64,000 nt of DNA from Saccharicrinis sp963677245 (GCA_963677245.1 OY781921.1:3162001-3226000), one strand, 5' to 3'; counted from the first letter of the stretch, positions 45,114 to 54,526 are shown. The notes: generated by a model not told the origin, from the sequence alone. Numbers and translations are program-made.

Positions 45114-48100
45114 ATGAAGTACTTTTCTCTAGTAAGTATCCTTTTTATTTCAATGTGTATTAAAGCCCAGGTAGCAGTTAAACCCATGGGCGATGGAAAC
45201 CGAACCAATCCTTACCAAATTGAATCTCTCGAAAACCTATATTGGCTATCAAAAGCAGACACTGCCTGGTCAAGACATTATATTCAAACTGCAGATATAG
45301 ATGCATCAGATACATATAATTGGGTTGATGAAATGGGTTATTCTGGATTAACTCCTATTGGAAAAGATTTTGGTTTTACGGGAAATTTCAATGGGTCAGG
45401 TTATACAATCAAAAATTTATATATCAATAGTGATATGAATGTCGGATTATTTGGGATGATCGAAGGTGCCACTCTCGATAGTATAGGAATTGTTGATTGT
45501 GAAATTTTTGGTTTTAATATGATAGGTGGTTTAATAGGTGAATCTTTTAATTCAACAATCAGCCATTGTTATGTTACTGGAAGTATTACATCTGAAAGTG
45601 AAACAGTCGGGGGATTAATTGCAGTGAATAGTGAATCGACTGTAACAAGCTGTTTTACTTCATGTACAATTAAAGGGGGAGAAGGTTTTGTTGGAGGGCT
45701 TGTTGGAGAGAACTTCGACACACCTATAAACTATTGCCATAGCTCATCTATGGTATATGGCAAAGGACAAGACATTGGAGGTCTCATAGGAATGAATGGA
45801 AATTCTGACTTAACAAACTGCTTTAGTAGTGGACTCGTTTCTAGTGAAGATACTAATATAGGTGGTCTTGTAGGTACAAATGCCCGTTCAAATATCAGCA
45901 ACTGCTACACTTCATGTGATGTTTATGGTTATGCATATGTCGGAGGTTTAATTGGTTTTAACTCTTCAAATGAAAAAACTATAACAAATTGCTATAACAC
46001 TGGAAATGTCACGGCTACTTATAGTGCAGGAGGGTTGATTGGCCGTAATTATTATACATCAATATCTAATTGTTATTCCACAGGAATCGTATCTGCAAGC
46101 TCCTCTGCAGGTACTATTATTGGTGTTAACCAAAATAATGGGACTGTGACTAATTCCTTCTTTAATAGTGAAACCTGTAATACAACTGTAGCTATCGGTA
46201 GTGATTATAATAACCAAACTGTTGATGCATTAAATAGTAGTAGTATGAAACTGTCTGACAGTTTTGACAATTGGGATTTTAATGATGTTTGGACCATTCG
46301 AACAGACAGTACTTACCCCGTATTACAAAGCGTTGAGAATAATGCCCCATTTGCTTTTGCGGATACCGTAATCGGATCTCTATCAACCTTACTTCAAAAT
46401 GATTATGATTATGAGCTTGTACACTCAAACTTAACCGTAAAAGTGGACAGCTTTATCAAGTTACCTGACGGGGCAAATTATTTTAAAGATTTATCAGATT
46501 TGGAAAATGGTGACAGTATTAGAATTATTTATCATGTTGGAGAAATAAGAAATGATATTGGAGATACGTTAATAGGTAATTCAGTAATTAGTTTTCTAAA
46601 GATAGACAATACTTCTCCTGTTTTTACTCCAATAGATACGCTAAAAACAATTGAAGATAACAATATTAGTGTAGATAATATAGTATTTGCCACTGATCAG
46701 GATGGTGATGTATTAGAATATCTTATTCTTAATAATGGGAAGCATGGAAGTGCATCTTATAGTGATAATCATTTTACATATTTTCCCGATCAAAATTTTT
46801 ATGGGATTGATTCAATACAGATAAGTGCAAACGACCAACTTTCTGAAGTATCCCAATGGATTTACATAAATGTTTATCCAGAGAATGATCGTCCTGTTGC
46901 TAAAAATTCAACCATTGAAACTCCTGAAGATAATAATATCTCCATTGCAATAGATACTGAGGATATTGACGGTCAAATAACTTCAATCGTTATTACGAGT
47001 GAACCCCTCAACGGACAAGTTTCGGTTTCCGATTTAAATGTTGTTTACTCGCCTAATGAAAACTACTTTGGAGCTGATGAATTTTCGTGGTATGCAGTTG
47101 ATGATAGCAGTGAAATATCAGAAATAGCTACTGTTAGTATTAATGTTACTTCTATTAATGATTTACCTATTGCTTATGATAGTAGGATTAATACTCCTGA
47201 AGATAAATCTGTTACTATAGAAACGCAAACTTACGATGTGGACGGAACTATTTCTAGCATTGTAATTACAAATGAGCCTAACCATGGTATAGCTACTATT
47301 TCAGGAACAAATATTATTTACGAACCAGAACCAGATTACTTTGGTTCTGACCTGTTCTCATGGTATGCAATAGATAATGAAAATGGAACTTCTAATGATG
47401 CTTCGGTTGAAATAAACATTGCTCCTATAAACGATGCACCAATAGTTTCAGGATCAAATGTTGAAACAAATGAAGATACTGAAGTTATAATTTCATTAGA
47501 TGCCAAAGACATTGACGGAGAAATCAGCTCATTAATACTTGCTGAAGAACCTTCCAATGGTATCGCCACTATTTCCGGTAATGAAATCAACTATACTCCT
47601 CATGATGATTTCAATGGAATGGATCAAATCACATGGTATGCTATTGATGACAGTAGTTCTGTTTCAGAATTGGCCCTCATTAATATTGATGTTAAGGCTA
47701 TTAATGATATCCCTTCTGCTTATAATCAGGAAGTTTCTACTGTTGTTGATTCTGTAATAATCATTGCAACAGAATGTTCTGATATTGATGGTAACATCTC
47801 TTCAATAGGTATAAGTAAACAACCTACACACGGTGTTGCAATTGTGTCTGAATTAAACGTTGTTTATATACCAGCCAAAGCATATCAAGGTGCAGACGAA
47901 ATATCATGGTATGCAATCGATAATGAAGGAGCTCAATCAACTGATGCCACTATTTCCATCAATGTATCTGAAGGTTTTAATACTGGCTTTTCATCTATTC
48001 AGGCAAAACAAATTGCATTATTCCCAAACCCTGCAGACGATTATTTTGGAATTAAAGGATTTAATGGCTCAATTAAGATTAACCTTTATACAACCAGTGG

Positions 48101-48230
48101 AGAAGTTATTTCAACGCACACTATATCTGGCAATGAGAAAATAGATGTTTCTAATTTATTGCCAGGAACATATATTGTACAAATTCAATTGGAGAATGGA
48201 GTTGTTTCTAAAATATTCAATAAAAAGTAA
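45114..48230 (+). CDS. large T9SS-exported adhesin-like protein with GLUG and Ig-like repeats
   Basis: This 1038-aa protein has a signal peptide (MKYFSLVSILFISMCIKAQ). A series of GLUG-type repeats follows (GGLIGESFNSTISHCYVTG, GGLVGTNARSNISNCYTS, about residues 140-360). About five repeats of some 90 residues follow, of the 'tandem-95'/cadherin-like Ig type (TPEDNNISIAIDTEDIDGQITSIVI...YSPNENYFGADEFSWYAVDDSSE). The last 75 residues are a T9SS type A sorting domain (LFPNPADDYFGI...KIFNKK). Acidic, Asn-rich loops suggest calcium binding. Proteins of this build serve as surface adhesins. It stands alone and ends at a clear terminator. Confidence 0.85.
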   Translation: MKYFSLVSILFISMCIKAQVAVKPMGDGNRTNPYQIESLENLYWLSKADTAWSRHYIQTADIDASDTYNWVDEMGYSGLTPIGKDFGFTGNFNGSGYTIKNLYINSDMNVGLFGMIEGATLDSIGIVDCEIFGFNMIGGLIGESFNSTISHCYVTGSITSESETVGGLIAVNSESTVTSCFTSCTIKGGEGFVGGLVGENFDTPINYCHSSSMVYGKGQDIGGLIGMNGNSDLTNCFSSGLVSSEDTNIGGLVGTNARSNISNCYTSCDVYGYAYVGGLIGFNSSNEKTITNCYNTGNVTATYSAGGLIGRNYYTSISNCYSTGIVSASSSAGTIIGVNQNNGTVTNSFFNSETCNTTVAIGSDYNNQTVDALNSSSMKLSDSFDNWDFNDVWTIRTDSTYPVLQSVENNAPFAFADTVIGSLSTLLQNDYDYELVHSNLTVKVDSFIKLPDGANYFKDLSDLENGDSIRIIYHVGEIRNDIGDTLIGNSVISFLKIDNTSPVFTPIDTLKTIEDNNISVDNIVFATDQDGDVLEYLILNNGKHGSASYSDNHFTYFPDQNFYGIDSIQISANDQLSEVSQWIYINVYPENDRPVAKNSTIETPEDNNISIAIDTEDIDGQITSIVITSEPLNGQVSVSDLNVVYSPNENYFGADEFSWYAVDDSSEISEIATVSINVTSINDLPIAYDSRINTPEDKSVTIETQTYDVDGTISSIVITNEPNHGIATISGTNIIYEPEPDYFGSDLFSWYAIDNENGTSNDASVEINIAPINDAPIVSGSNVETNEDTEVIISLDAKDIDGEISSLILAEEPSNGIATISGNEINYTPHDDFNGMDQITWYAIDDSSSVSELALINIDVKAINDIPSAYNQEVSTVVDSVIIIATECSDIDGNISSIGISKQPTHGVAIVSELNVVYIPAKAYQGADEISWYAIDNEGAQSTDATISINVSEGFNTGFSSIQAKQIALFPNPADDYFGIKGFNGSIKINLYTTSGEVISTHTISGNEKIDVSNLLPGTYIVQIQLENGVVSKIFNKK

Positions 48231-48244
48231 ATGATATATTTAAG

Positions 48245-48275
48245 ACCTGTCAGTAAAAAATGCTGACAGGTTTTT
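48245..48275 (+). terminator. terminator of the adhesin gene
   Basis: ACCTGTCAG, a 9-nt loop, CTGACAGGT, then five T residues, 15 bp past the stop. Confidence 0.85.
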
Positions 48276-48285
48276 AACCAGTCAT

Positions 48286-49031
48286 TTACTTCTCTTTCAA
48301 TACCTTTATAATTTCATTTTTGCGCAGGCGCGAGATGGGTACCGAATCGCCATTTTTCATGGATAGGTAGCCGCCATCGGATTTAATGAGGGATTGGATA
48401 AAATCAGGGTTGACCAGATGCGCCTGGTGGGTTCTGATAAAACCGGAAGCTGAAAGCATATCATCATACTCTTTCAGACTTTTGGAAACTATTAAAGGAC
48501 TATTAACGGTCGTGTAGAATTTGGTATAACTACCTTCGGCTTCGAGGCGAATGATGTCTTTCACTTCGACAAACTCAATTTTATCGACAAATGGCAGTGC
48601 AATGCGTTTGCTGGCTTGCGGTAAAGAAACATTATTCAAGAGGTTTTTCAGGCGGAGGTTCTCCTGTTTTAATTCTATTTGTTGCTTTGCTTTGGAAACA
48701 GCCTTCATTAGCATAACCTCATCGATGGGTTTCAGAATATAATCGATGGCACTGAATTTTATGGCATTGAGCCCGTATTGATGATGGGCAGTAATAAAAA
48801 TAACTTCACCTGAGCTATACGAACACTTTTCAAGTAAATCGAAACCGGTTCCGTCCGGCATTTCGATGTCGAGGAAAATAAGATTGGGCTGATGCTGGTG
48901 AATCACTTCAATACCTTGCTGTACACCATTAGCTTAGCTACAATAATTATCTCGGGGCAATAAGATTTAATGATGGCATCCAGATTTTGCCTTGCTTTTT
49001 CTTCATCATCGATTATAACTGCCTGTATCAT
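48286..49031 (-). pseudogene. LytTR-type response regulator with a one-base frameshift
   Basis: Only the C-terminal 206 residues are open in one frame (from GTG at 48906). The missing start is present in another frame from ATG 49031: MIQAVIIDDEEKARQNLDAI...PEIIIVA. The frames meet near 48931-48941 (GCTAAGCTAATGG on the minus strand). The whole span of 746 nt is one base short of 249 codons. Restored, the protein has a receiver domain (phospho-acceptor Asp in LIFLDIEMPDGTG) and a LytTR DNA-binding domain (KIEFVEVKDIIRLEAEGSYTKFYTT...RTHQAHLVN). It would pair with the kinase 2 bp upstream. A real inactivation fits the damaged kinase; an assembly error is the alternative. Confidence 0.8.
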
Positions 49032-49033
49032 CT

Positions 49034-51385
49034 TTATCCTATTTTAATTTGAATGGAAGCTTCTGTCCATCCTTGCTGTTCTGAAATATGTAGGTGGGCA
49101 TCCTCTCCATAAATGCCCTGTAGTTTTTCCAAAGTTAGTTTTAAACCTTTTCCTTTCATGGTCATTTCATTTATGCTATAACCATTTATTCCGGGACCAT
49201 TGTCCCGGATATTGATTTGCAAAGCTGTATCTTTTTCAAAAATACGCATGTTGATTTCCCCAGCTTCCTGCTGTTTAGCCACACCATGTTTTATGCTGTT
49301 TTCCACCAGTGGTTGCAACAACATATAAGGTACTTCTATTAAATCCGCAGGCGTTTGGGTTTCTACGTGAATAGTGCATTTAAACTGAAGCCGCAGTTTT
49401 TCCAGTTCGCAATATTGTTGTATCATTTCTATTTCGTCGGAAAGCGGCACAATACGTTTATCGGCATTGTCCAACACACCACGAAGCAAATTCGAAAATC
49501 CTATTAAATACCGGTTGGCTTGTTTGGTCTCCGAAGCATTAATGAGATGCTGAATAGAATTTAAGGCATTAAATACAAAGTGCGGGTTTAACTGCGATTG
49601 TACCGACTTCAGTTTCAACTCCTGTATTAATTGTGACTGGGCATTTTGTTTTTTCATTCGCTGAATCACCATACGATAGACCAGGATAGTTAAAAACACA
49701 CCAACAAATAGTGCCAACCCTGCCCAAAGTATGATGGACGACTTATTAGTTTTAGACTTCTGCTCATTTTTATCAATGGCATTTTGTATTTCATCTTTAT
49801 ACTGTTTTAGATCGAGTTCTCTCATTTGTCCCATTCCAAAACGTTTTGAATAGAGTATTTGCCCTCGAACATCATAAAGTATTAAAATACTATTCACATA
49901 TTTGTTTCCTGTAATATTGGCAAAATATTCAAGCTGATCCGGATGTCCATATAGTGAAGAATAATTATTTCTTTTAAATCCTGATAATAAGGTTGAATTA
50001 TTAGAATTCTCTACTAATCTATTATTACAATTTGCATAGGCTATTATCTCAACATTTAAAGACAGGTTATCTGATAAACTTAAAAAGTCTTCAACTATTC
50101 CAGGATCGTAATAAATCATTAATAGTGCATAATCTTTCTTTTGGGGTAAAATGTTTACTTCTTGCATAGAATCTGAAAGCACCGTTTTAAATGGAAGTTC
50201 TTTACCTGGTAAGATAGAACAACGAGCATCCATTAATATTTTTAATTTGCTGGTAAGTAGTGTATCTCCACAGCGCGTTAAATATTCATCATATTTGTCT
50301 CTTTTATTTACTATTGCATTAAAGGCAAATTGCCCATGTAAAAGATTAAACAAATCAAAGTATAAATGAAAATCAGTAGAGTTAGGAACCGTAAAATAGT
50401 AAGCTGAAGAAAAGCCATTGTGAAATGTGGAACCAGTTTCCCAAATTTGATATTTCTTTATTCTTAAGTATCGTTGTAAAAGGCATAGTGTATTGCTTGA
50501 GGCTAGGCTGTTGTAATGGTATGATTTTAAACTATAAAACGGAAGCATTGATTTGGGTAAATCCTCATTAGACATTTGATGTAACGCATTGACAACTTTG
50601 TTTATTTCATGAGACAAAATAAGATAGGATTTAAACTCATTGGAGATAGGGGCGTTTTTAATTTCATCAACATCTGCATCCTTGTTATTTTGCCACCAGA
50701 TTGAGTTGCTGTTATTACTTATAAGTAAAGGTGTTTTGTCGTTGGGAATGGTGATATTTATGGTATCGCCTGGCTCCAAATAAATGTCACCGGCATTTGC
50801 ATGAAAGGGGATAGAAAATGCCGTACCGCATTTTAAGGCAAATGATTTATAAATAACCGAATCGGATTGACCTTTTAGCACTCTATTTTCTTCTTCACCT
50901 AATACAAATGCAGAATTTTCAGGCAAAAAATGTATTGTTCTTAGGTTTTTTCTTTCTTTACTTCGATGATCTGTAATTTTAATAACCGCTTTATTAGGTA
51001 AGGGAAAACTGGCTTTAGTAATGGTTTGGACTTTATGCCCATTGTCATCAGAAAAAGCATATGGTAAGCCATTATTGAGCATGTAGGCGGTGCAGGTATT
51101 TTTTTGTTTACTTCCATTTTGATGAATAGTAAAATGAACTTCATGCGAAGTATTCCATTTTACATGATCCACCCAATTATACTTGAAGCTATTCTCCTTA
51201 TCTTCCTTCAGGTATTTGGTTTGAAATATTATTGGAACTAATTCCTCCATCATCAATTCTAACTCATTCCCTGAATTTAAAGCTGATGAAAAGTAAGCTA
51301 AATTTGAATCTTCTTGCACTTGCTTAATGGGAAGTATATTTCTGTAATTTTGATAATTGTAATATTCTGAAATAGCTTGACACAA
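49034..51385 (-). CDS. LytS-type sensor histidine kinase, 5' end lost
   Basis: The frame gives 783 aa, but the only starts near its 5' end are poor (TTG at 51385, directly after a stop) and no signal peptide is present. Roughly 555 residues of unrecognised, probably extracytoplasmic sequence precede a membrane helix (SSIILWAGLALFVGVFLTILVY). A His_kinase domain follows with NPHFVFNALNSIQH (His602 as phospho-acceptor), then an HATPase_c domain (LVENSIKHG, IRDNGPGI). The beginning coincides with the left end of the IS3-type element, and no continuation is found on its far side. So the kinase appears truncated. Its partner regulator is frameshifted. Confidence 0.75.
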   Translation of the reverse strand: MCQAISEYYNYQNYRNILPIKQVQEDSNLAYFSSALNSGNELELMMEELVPIIFQTKYLKEDKENSFKYNWVDHVKWNTSHEVHFTIHQNGSKQKNTCTAYMLNNGLPYAFSDDNGHKVQTITKASFPLPNKAVIKITDHRSKERKNLRTIHFLPENSAFVLGEEENRVLKGQSDSVIYKSFALKCGTAFSIPFHANAGDIYLEPGDTINITIPNDKTPLLISNNSNSIWWQNNKDADVDEIKNAPISNEFKSYLILSHEINKVVNALHQMSNEDLPKSMLPFYSLKSYHYNSLASSNTLCLLQRYLRIKKYQIWETGSTFHNGFSSAYYFTVPNSTDFHLYFDLFNLLHGQFAFNAIVNKRDKYDEYLTRCGDTLLTSKLKILMDARCSILPGKELPFKTVLSDSMQEVNILPQKKDYALLMIYYDPGIVEDFLSLSDNLSLNVEIIAYANCNNRLVENSNNSTLLSGFKRNNYSSLYGHPDQLEYFANITGNKYVNSILILYDVRGQILYSKRFGMGQMRELDLKQYKDEIQNAIDKNEQKSKTNKSSIILWAGLALFVGVFLTILVYRMVIQRMKKQNAQSQLIQELKLKSVQSQLNPHFVFNALNSIQHLINASETKQANRYLIGFSNLLRGVLDNADKRIVPLSDEIEMIQQYCELEKLRLQFKCTIHVETQTPADLIEVPYMLLQPLVENSIKHGVAKQQEAGEINMRIFEKDTALQINIRDNGPGINGYSINEMTMKGKGLKLTLEKLQGIYGEDAHLHISEQQGWTEASIQIKIG

Positions 51386-51399
51386 AAGTCAAGTTCAAA

Positions 51400-51810
51400 A
51401 TGAAAGAAAGTAAAGAAGCAATGTTGACAGATCACATGGAAGGTTTCCATGATCGGGTTATAGATTATAACAAATTTGAAGTTAGCTTTCGTCGTTGGTT
51501 AGTAAGTCAAATTGATGGCGGGCACATGAGTATTCAAGATATTCGCGATCGTTTTCAGTTGAATAGAAGAAAGTACACAGATATTTTAAAACGTTGGCAA
51601 GAGCGCTATTCAGATGACTTACATTTATCTTTGTCTTTTATGAGTTCAAAGGAAAGAGCAGATAACAAGCAGCTAGAGCAACGTATCAAAGAGTTGGAGA
51701 AGCAGTTGGAATACGCAAAGATGAAGGATGTGGCCTTAAACACCTTAATTGATGTAGCAGAAAAAGAGCTAAAAATATCTATCAGAAAAAAGTCTGGGTC
51801 CAAACAGTAG
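51400..51810 (+). CDS. IS3-type transposase OrfA (helix-turn-helix part)
   Basis: The 136-aa protein has a DNA-binding helix-turn-helix segment (MSIQDIRDRFQLNRRKYTDILKRWQERY). It is followed by a leucine-zipper-like coiled coil (KQLEQRIKELEKQLEYAKMKDVALNTLIDVAEKELKI). It ends 2 bp before the first ATG of orfB. The heptamer AAAAAAG at 51786-51792 sits as A_AAA_AAG in its frame, and a shift to -1 there enters the orfB frame without a stop. So OrfAB can be made by programmed frameshifting. OrfA alone would act as the regulator. Confidence 0.9.
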   Translation: MKESKEAMLTDHMEGFHDRVIDYNKFEVSFRRWLVSQIDGGHMSIQDIRDRFQLNRRKYTDILKRWQERYSDDLHLSLSFMSSKERADNKQLEQRIKELEKQLEYAKMKDVALNTLIDVAEKELKISIRKKSGSKQ

Positions 51811-51812
51811 AG

Positions 51813-52721
51813 TTGCTGGCACACATGTATCCACATACCAGTAAAACGGATATGTGTGGACTGTTTGGATATACACGCCAGGCTTGGTACGATACCAAGA
51901 AACGTCAATCAAAAACTCAATTATCAGAGGTATTGGTGCTTAATGAAGCAAAAAAAATGCGGAAAGAACATAAGAAAATGGGATGTGAAAAGATTCACGA
52001 ACTACTCAGTTCTTTTTTAGCTGGACATCAAATTAAAATGGGTCGAGATAAGTTCTTTTACCTGATGAGGGAACATGGTTTGCAGGTTCGTCGCACCAAG
52101 CGAAAAGCACGCACCACTAATTCAAATCATCTTTTCAAGCGGTATCCGAATATTGCTCAAGACCTTAGTTTGACAAGCTCAGGTAAACTCTGGGTGAGCG
52201 ATATCACCTACATTCGAACCAGGCATGGCTTTGCTTACTTGTCGTTAATAACTGATGCTTATTCGAAAAAGATTGTGGGCTGGTGTTTATGGCCAGACTT
52301 GACGAGTTCAGGAGCTTTAAATGCCTTGCAAATGGCTGTTGAAAGCGAAACGGTAACCAGCAGGCTCATTCATCACTCCGATAGAGGTATTCAGTATTGT
52401 TGTTACGATTATGTGAATTATTTAAACGGATGCAACATTCAAATATCAATGACAGAGAATGGGGATCCCTATGAAAATGCTATTGCCGAAAGAGTGAATG
52501 GAATATTAAAGGATGAATATGATTTGTATAATACCTTTAAGGATTTTAATGATGCCCATGAGGCCGTAAAAGTGGCTATTAACAAGTATAATAATAAACG
52601 TCCACACCGTAGTTGCAATATGCTTACACCTGCACAGGCTCACCTTCAAACAGGGGTGCTTAAAAAGCGGTGGAATAATAAAAAATACACAACCACACAT
52701 GATTTTGAGATGCAAACTTAA
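51813..52721 (+). CDS. IS3-type transposase OrfB (DDE integrase part)
   Basis: The 302-aa product has a HTH_21-like N-terminal part (KKMRKEHKKMGCEKIHELLSS) and an rve integrase core. The catalytic residues are Asp130 (LWVSDITYIRT), Asp190 (IHHSDRGIQY) and Glu226 (NAIAERVNGILKDE), the DD(35)E spacing of IS3 enzymes. All three are intact, so the transposase may be active. Translation is expected mainly as an OrfAB fusion through the frameshift site. The ATG at 51813 may be unused or give a minor product. Confidence 0.92.
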   Translation: MLAHMYPHTSKTDMCGLFGYTRQAWYDTKKRQSKTQLSEVLVLNEAKKMRKEHKKMGCEKIHELLSSFLAGHQIKMGRDKFFYLMREHGLQVRRTKRKARTTNSNHLFKRYPNIAQDLSLTSSGKLWVSDITYIRTRHGFAYLSLITDAYSKKIVGWCLWPDLTSSGALNALQMAVESETVTSRLIHHSDRGIQYCCYDYVNYLNGCNIQISMTENGDPYENAIAERVNGILKDEYDLYNTFKDFNDAHEAVKVAINKYNNKRPHRSCNMLTPAQAHLQTGVLKKRWNNKKYTTTHDFEMQT

Positions 52722-53073
52722 GCCTTTGATTAAGAAACTCAAGAACAAGCCCTATGGGTTTTAAGATAAACCTCCACCTTCGTACCTCAGGTAGTATTTA
52801 TCTCAAAATTCTTGCTCTTCCTAATCGGCAGACTTAATTAGGGCATAACAAAAACAGTGTTCGAAAAAGAGAAATAGAAGAGGTTTGTGTAAGCAGAAGT
52901 AGTAACAGTGATCATTGTCGCAGAATCAATCAGGCAAATGGTTATGAACTGCACAATAAAATAGTAATAACAAATGAAATGCACAGAATTTTAGAAATTA
53001 GAAACAGAACTGTATTAGAATTTCAACAGATATTTTATGTTTGTATTCACTTCTCAAAATTAAAGTAAAATCT
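52722..53073. other. non-coding tail of the IS region
   Basis: An imperfect hairpin (TTTTAAGATAAA near 52760 with TTTATCTCAAAA near 52805, enclosing TACCT/AGGTA) follows orfB. From about 52847 to 53068 the plus strand stays open (VCVSRSSNSDHCRRINQANG and onward to FSKLK) but has no proper start. It may be the remnant of a gene. I cannot assign it. Confidence 0.35.
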
Positions 53074-53120
53074 GTCAAGCTATTTTAGGGAATTACACCA
53101 GATCGACTCAAACCTTCGCC

Positions 53121-53228
53121 AGGACGGGTGTCATACCCGGGAGGACAGCCCTTTTGCCGCGAGGATCAAGCAAAACTTCAGGAGGACGGCCTCAAAGTTC
53201 GCGAGGACACGTAAAACTTAACCAGGAC
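53121..53228. repeat. GC-rich AGGAC array with a 20-21 bp period
   Basis: AGGAC (once AGGAT) begins at 53121, 53142, 53162, 53183, 53204 and 53224 (steps 21, 20, 21, 21, 20). Read on the minus strand the unit is roughly GTCCT-SS-YGAAS-TTTG plus a variable end. The block is distinctly richer in G+C than its surroundings and ends right at the stop of the MFS gene. The period equals two helical turns and not whole codons. No known element is recognised. Confidence 0.65.
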
Positions 53229-53233
53229 TTGTT

Positions 53234-54526
53234 TTACTGCGGGTTATTGGCTTTTACTGAGAAAATGGCGATGAATGCCAATCCTATTAGTCCTGACAAG
53301 GCCACAACGGTATAGTTCCCGAATTCTTTAAATGAATAACTAAATAAGAAAGGTCCCAGTGCACTGGAAAAAACAATCATTTGCATGGCTATTCCGGATA
53401 TAGCTCCTAGGTTTCTTCTCCCAAAAAATCGTGGCCAGGTCACCGAACTCAATACCGCAAACAGTCCACCCATAATTCCAGCACCTGCAACCAGCATATA
53501 ATATCCTATTGGATTAGATAAATAAGCCAATCCCAACGAAACAATAATTCCGCCACCAATCATGATGTAAAGAATATTCTTGAGTTTCATGTAGTCACTT
53601 AAGGCATTAAATATAAAAGAAGTAGCCACTGAAATGATTGACATCGGTACAAATATAGAAATGGCATCTGCTTTGGTTAATTCAACGCTCTCAAATACAG
53701 AAAAGATATGAAAAGTTAATCCGGTAATAAAATAGCCATTAAAAGCCAGGATCAAACTATACATCCAAAAAGCCCGGGTTTTTAATGCTTCTCTCTTGGT
53801 AAATTGAGTTCTTTCCTCATCCGACTTTTCTTTGTTTTTTTTCTTTACCAGATTTCCATCCGGCTTTAAGCCCATGGATTCAGGCGTATCTCTATAAAGA
53901 ATATAAATAATAACCGCCATTCCTAAAAGAATAAGTGCCAACACCTGCCATGCTCCATTCCAGCCTTTACCTTCAATTAAATGATTAATTAATAATGGAG
54001 AAATAGAGAACCCTAAAGAAACCGCGATAGAACTAAATGCATTTATACTTCCTCTAAACTTATCGAACCATAGCATAATCATGTTCCGCGAAGCCAGGGT
54101 CAATACACCCTGTCCGGTAAAGCGAATCATAAAAAAACAGAGCATGATAACGATAAATGGAACAATCCATGAATTTAAACCTGTTAAATCCATTATAAAA
54201 TGAGATACGGTATCTGAAAAAGAACTAATTGCCAAGGCTAATGCTAATCCCAAGGCAGCAAAGGTGGCGACTTTACGAGCGCCGTATTTGTCAAACCATT
54301 TTCCAGCAATACCCAATAGTAATGAACTACCGATGGTTCCAAAGGTATAGGCCAGACTAAACTCACTTCTGTCAAGGCCTAGCGCATCCTTAACGGGATC
54401 AGTAAATGTACTTATGCCTAAAGTTTGCCCCGGAACACTGGCCCACACGCCAAGTGTACCAATAAAGGCTATAATAAATCCATAAAAAAACAATGGTTTT
54501 TTAGATGTAGCTGCTTGTTGCTTCAT
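53234..54526 (-). CDS. MFS transporter (OFA/monocarboxylate-porter-like)
   Basis: The 430-aa protein has about twelve membrane helices, a long cytoplasmic loop after helix 6 (PESMGLKPDGNLVKKKNKEKSDEERTQFTKREAL) and the MFS loop 2-3 motif (GKWFDKYGARKVAT). The segment around TFGTIGSSLLLGIAGKWFDKYG and PESMGLKPDG is typical of the oxalate/formate antiporter-like branch (MFS_1). The substrate is probably a small organic acid, but this is inference. It is a single gene. Its 3' end abuts the AGGAC array and its upstream side holds the hairpin cluster. Confidence 0.82.
   Translation of the reverse strand: MKQQAATSKKPLFFYGFIIAFIGTLGVWASVPGQTLGISTFTDPVKDALGLDRSEFSLAYTFGTIGSSLLLGIAGKWFDKYGARKVATFAALGLALALAISSFSDTVSHFIMDLTGLNSWIVPFIVIMLCFFMIRFTGQGVLTLASRNMIMLWFDKFRGSINAFSSIAVSLGFSISPLLINHLIEGKGWNGAWQVLALILLGMAVIIYILYRDTPESMGLKPDGNLVKKKNKEKSDEERTQFTKREALKTRAFWMYSLILAFNGYFITGLTFHIFSVFESVELTKADAISIFVPMSIISVATSFIFNALSDYMKLKNILYIMIGGGIIVSLGLAYLSNPIGYYMLVAGAGIMGGLFAVLSSVTWPRFFGRRNLGAISGIAMQMIVFSSALGPFLFSYSFKEFGNYTVVALSGLIGLAFIAIFSVKANNPQ

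Larger units (their letters stand above)
51378..53077 (+). mobile_element. IS3-family insertion sequence
   Basis: The element carries orfA and orfB of an IS3-type transposase. The proposed left end TGACA (51378) and right end TGTCA (53077) follow the TG...CA rule and are flanked by AGCT on both sides (51374-51377, 53078-53081), a possible 4-bp target duplication. AGCT is itself a palindrome, and a longer inverted match (CTRAAATAGCTTGACA, 15 of 16) spans both ends, so the exact boundary is uncertain. About 350 bp beyond orfB is long for this family, and the real right end could be nearer 52830. Confidence 0.6.

Noticed and set aside
45540..46210. Near-identical DNA repeats in the adhesin
   Set aside because: The GLUG units are similar only at protein level; this is normal domain repetition, not a separate element.
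52847..53068. Open plus-strand stretch after orfB (about 70 codons)
   Set aside because: There is no start codon at its beginning and no recognisable family; noted only as a possible remnant.
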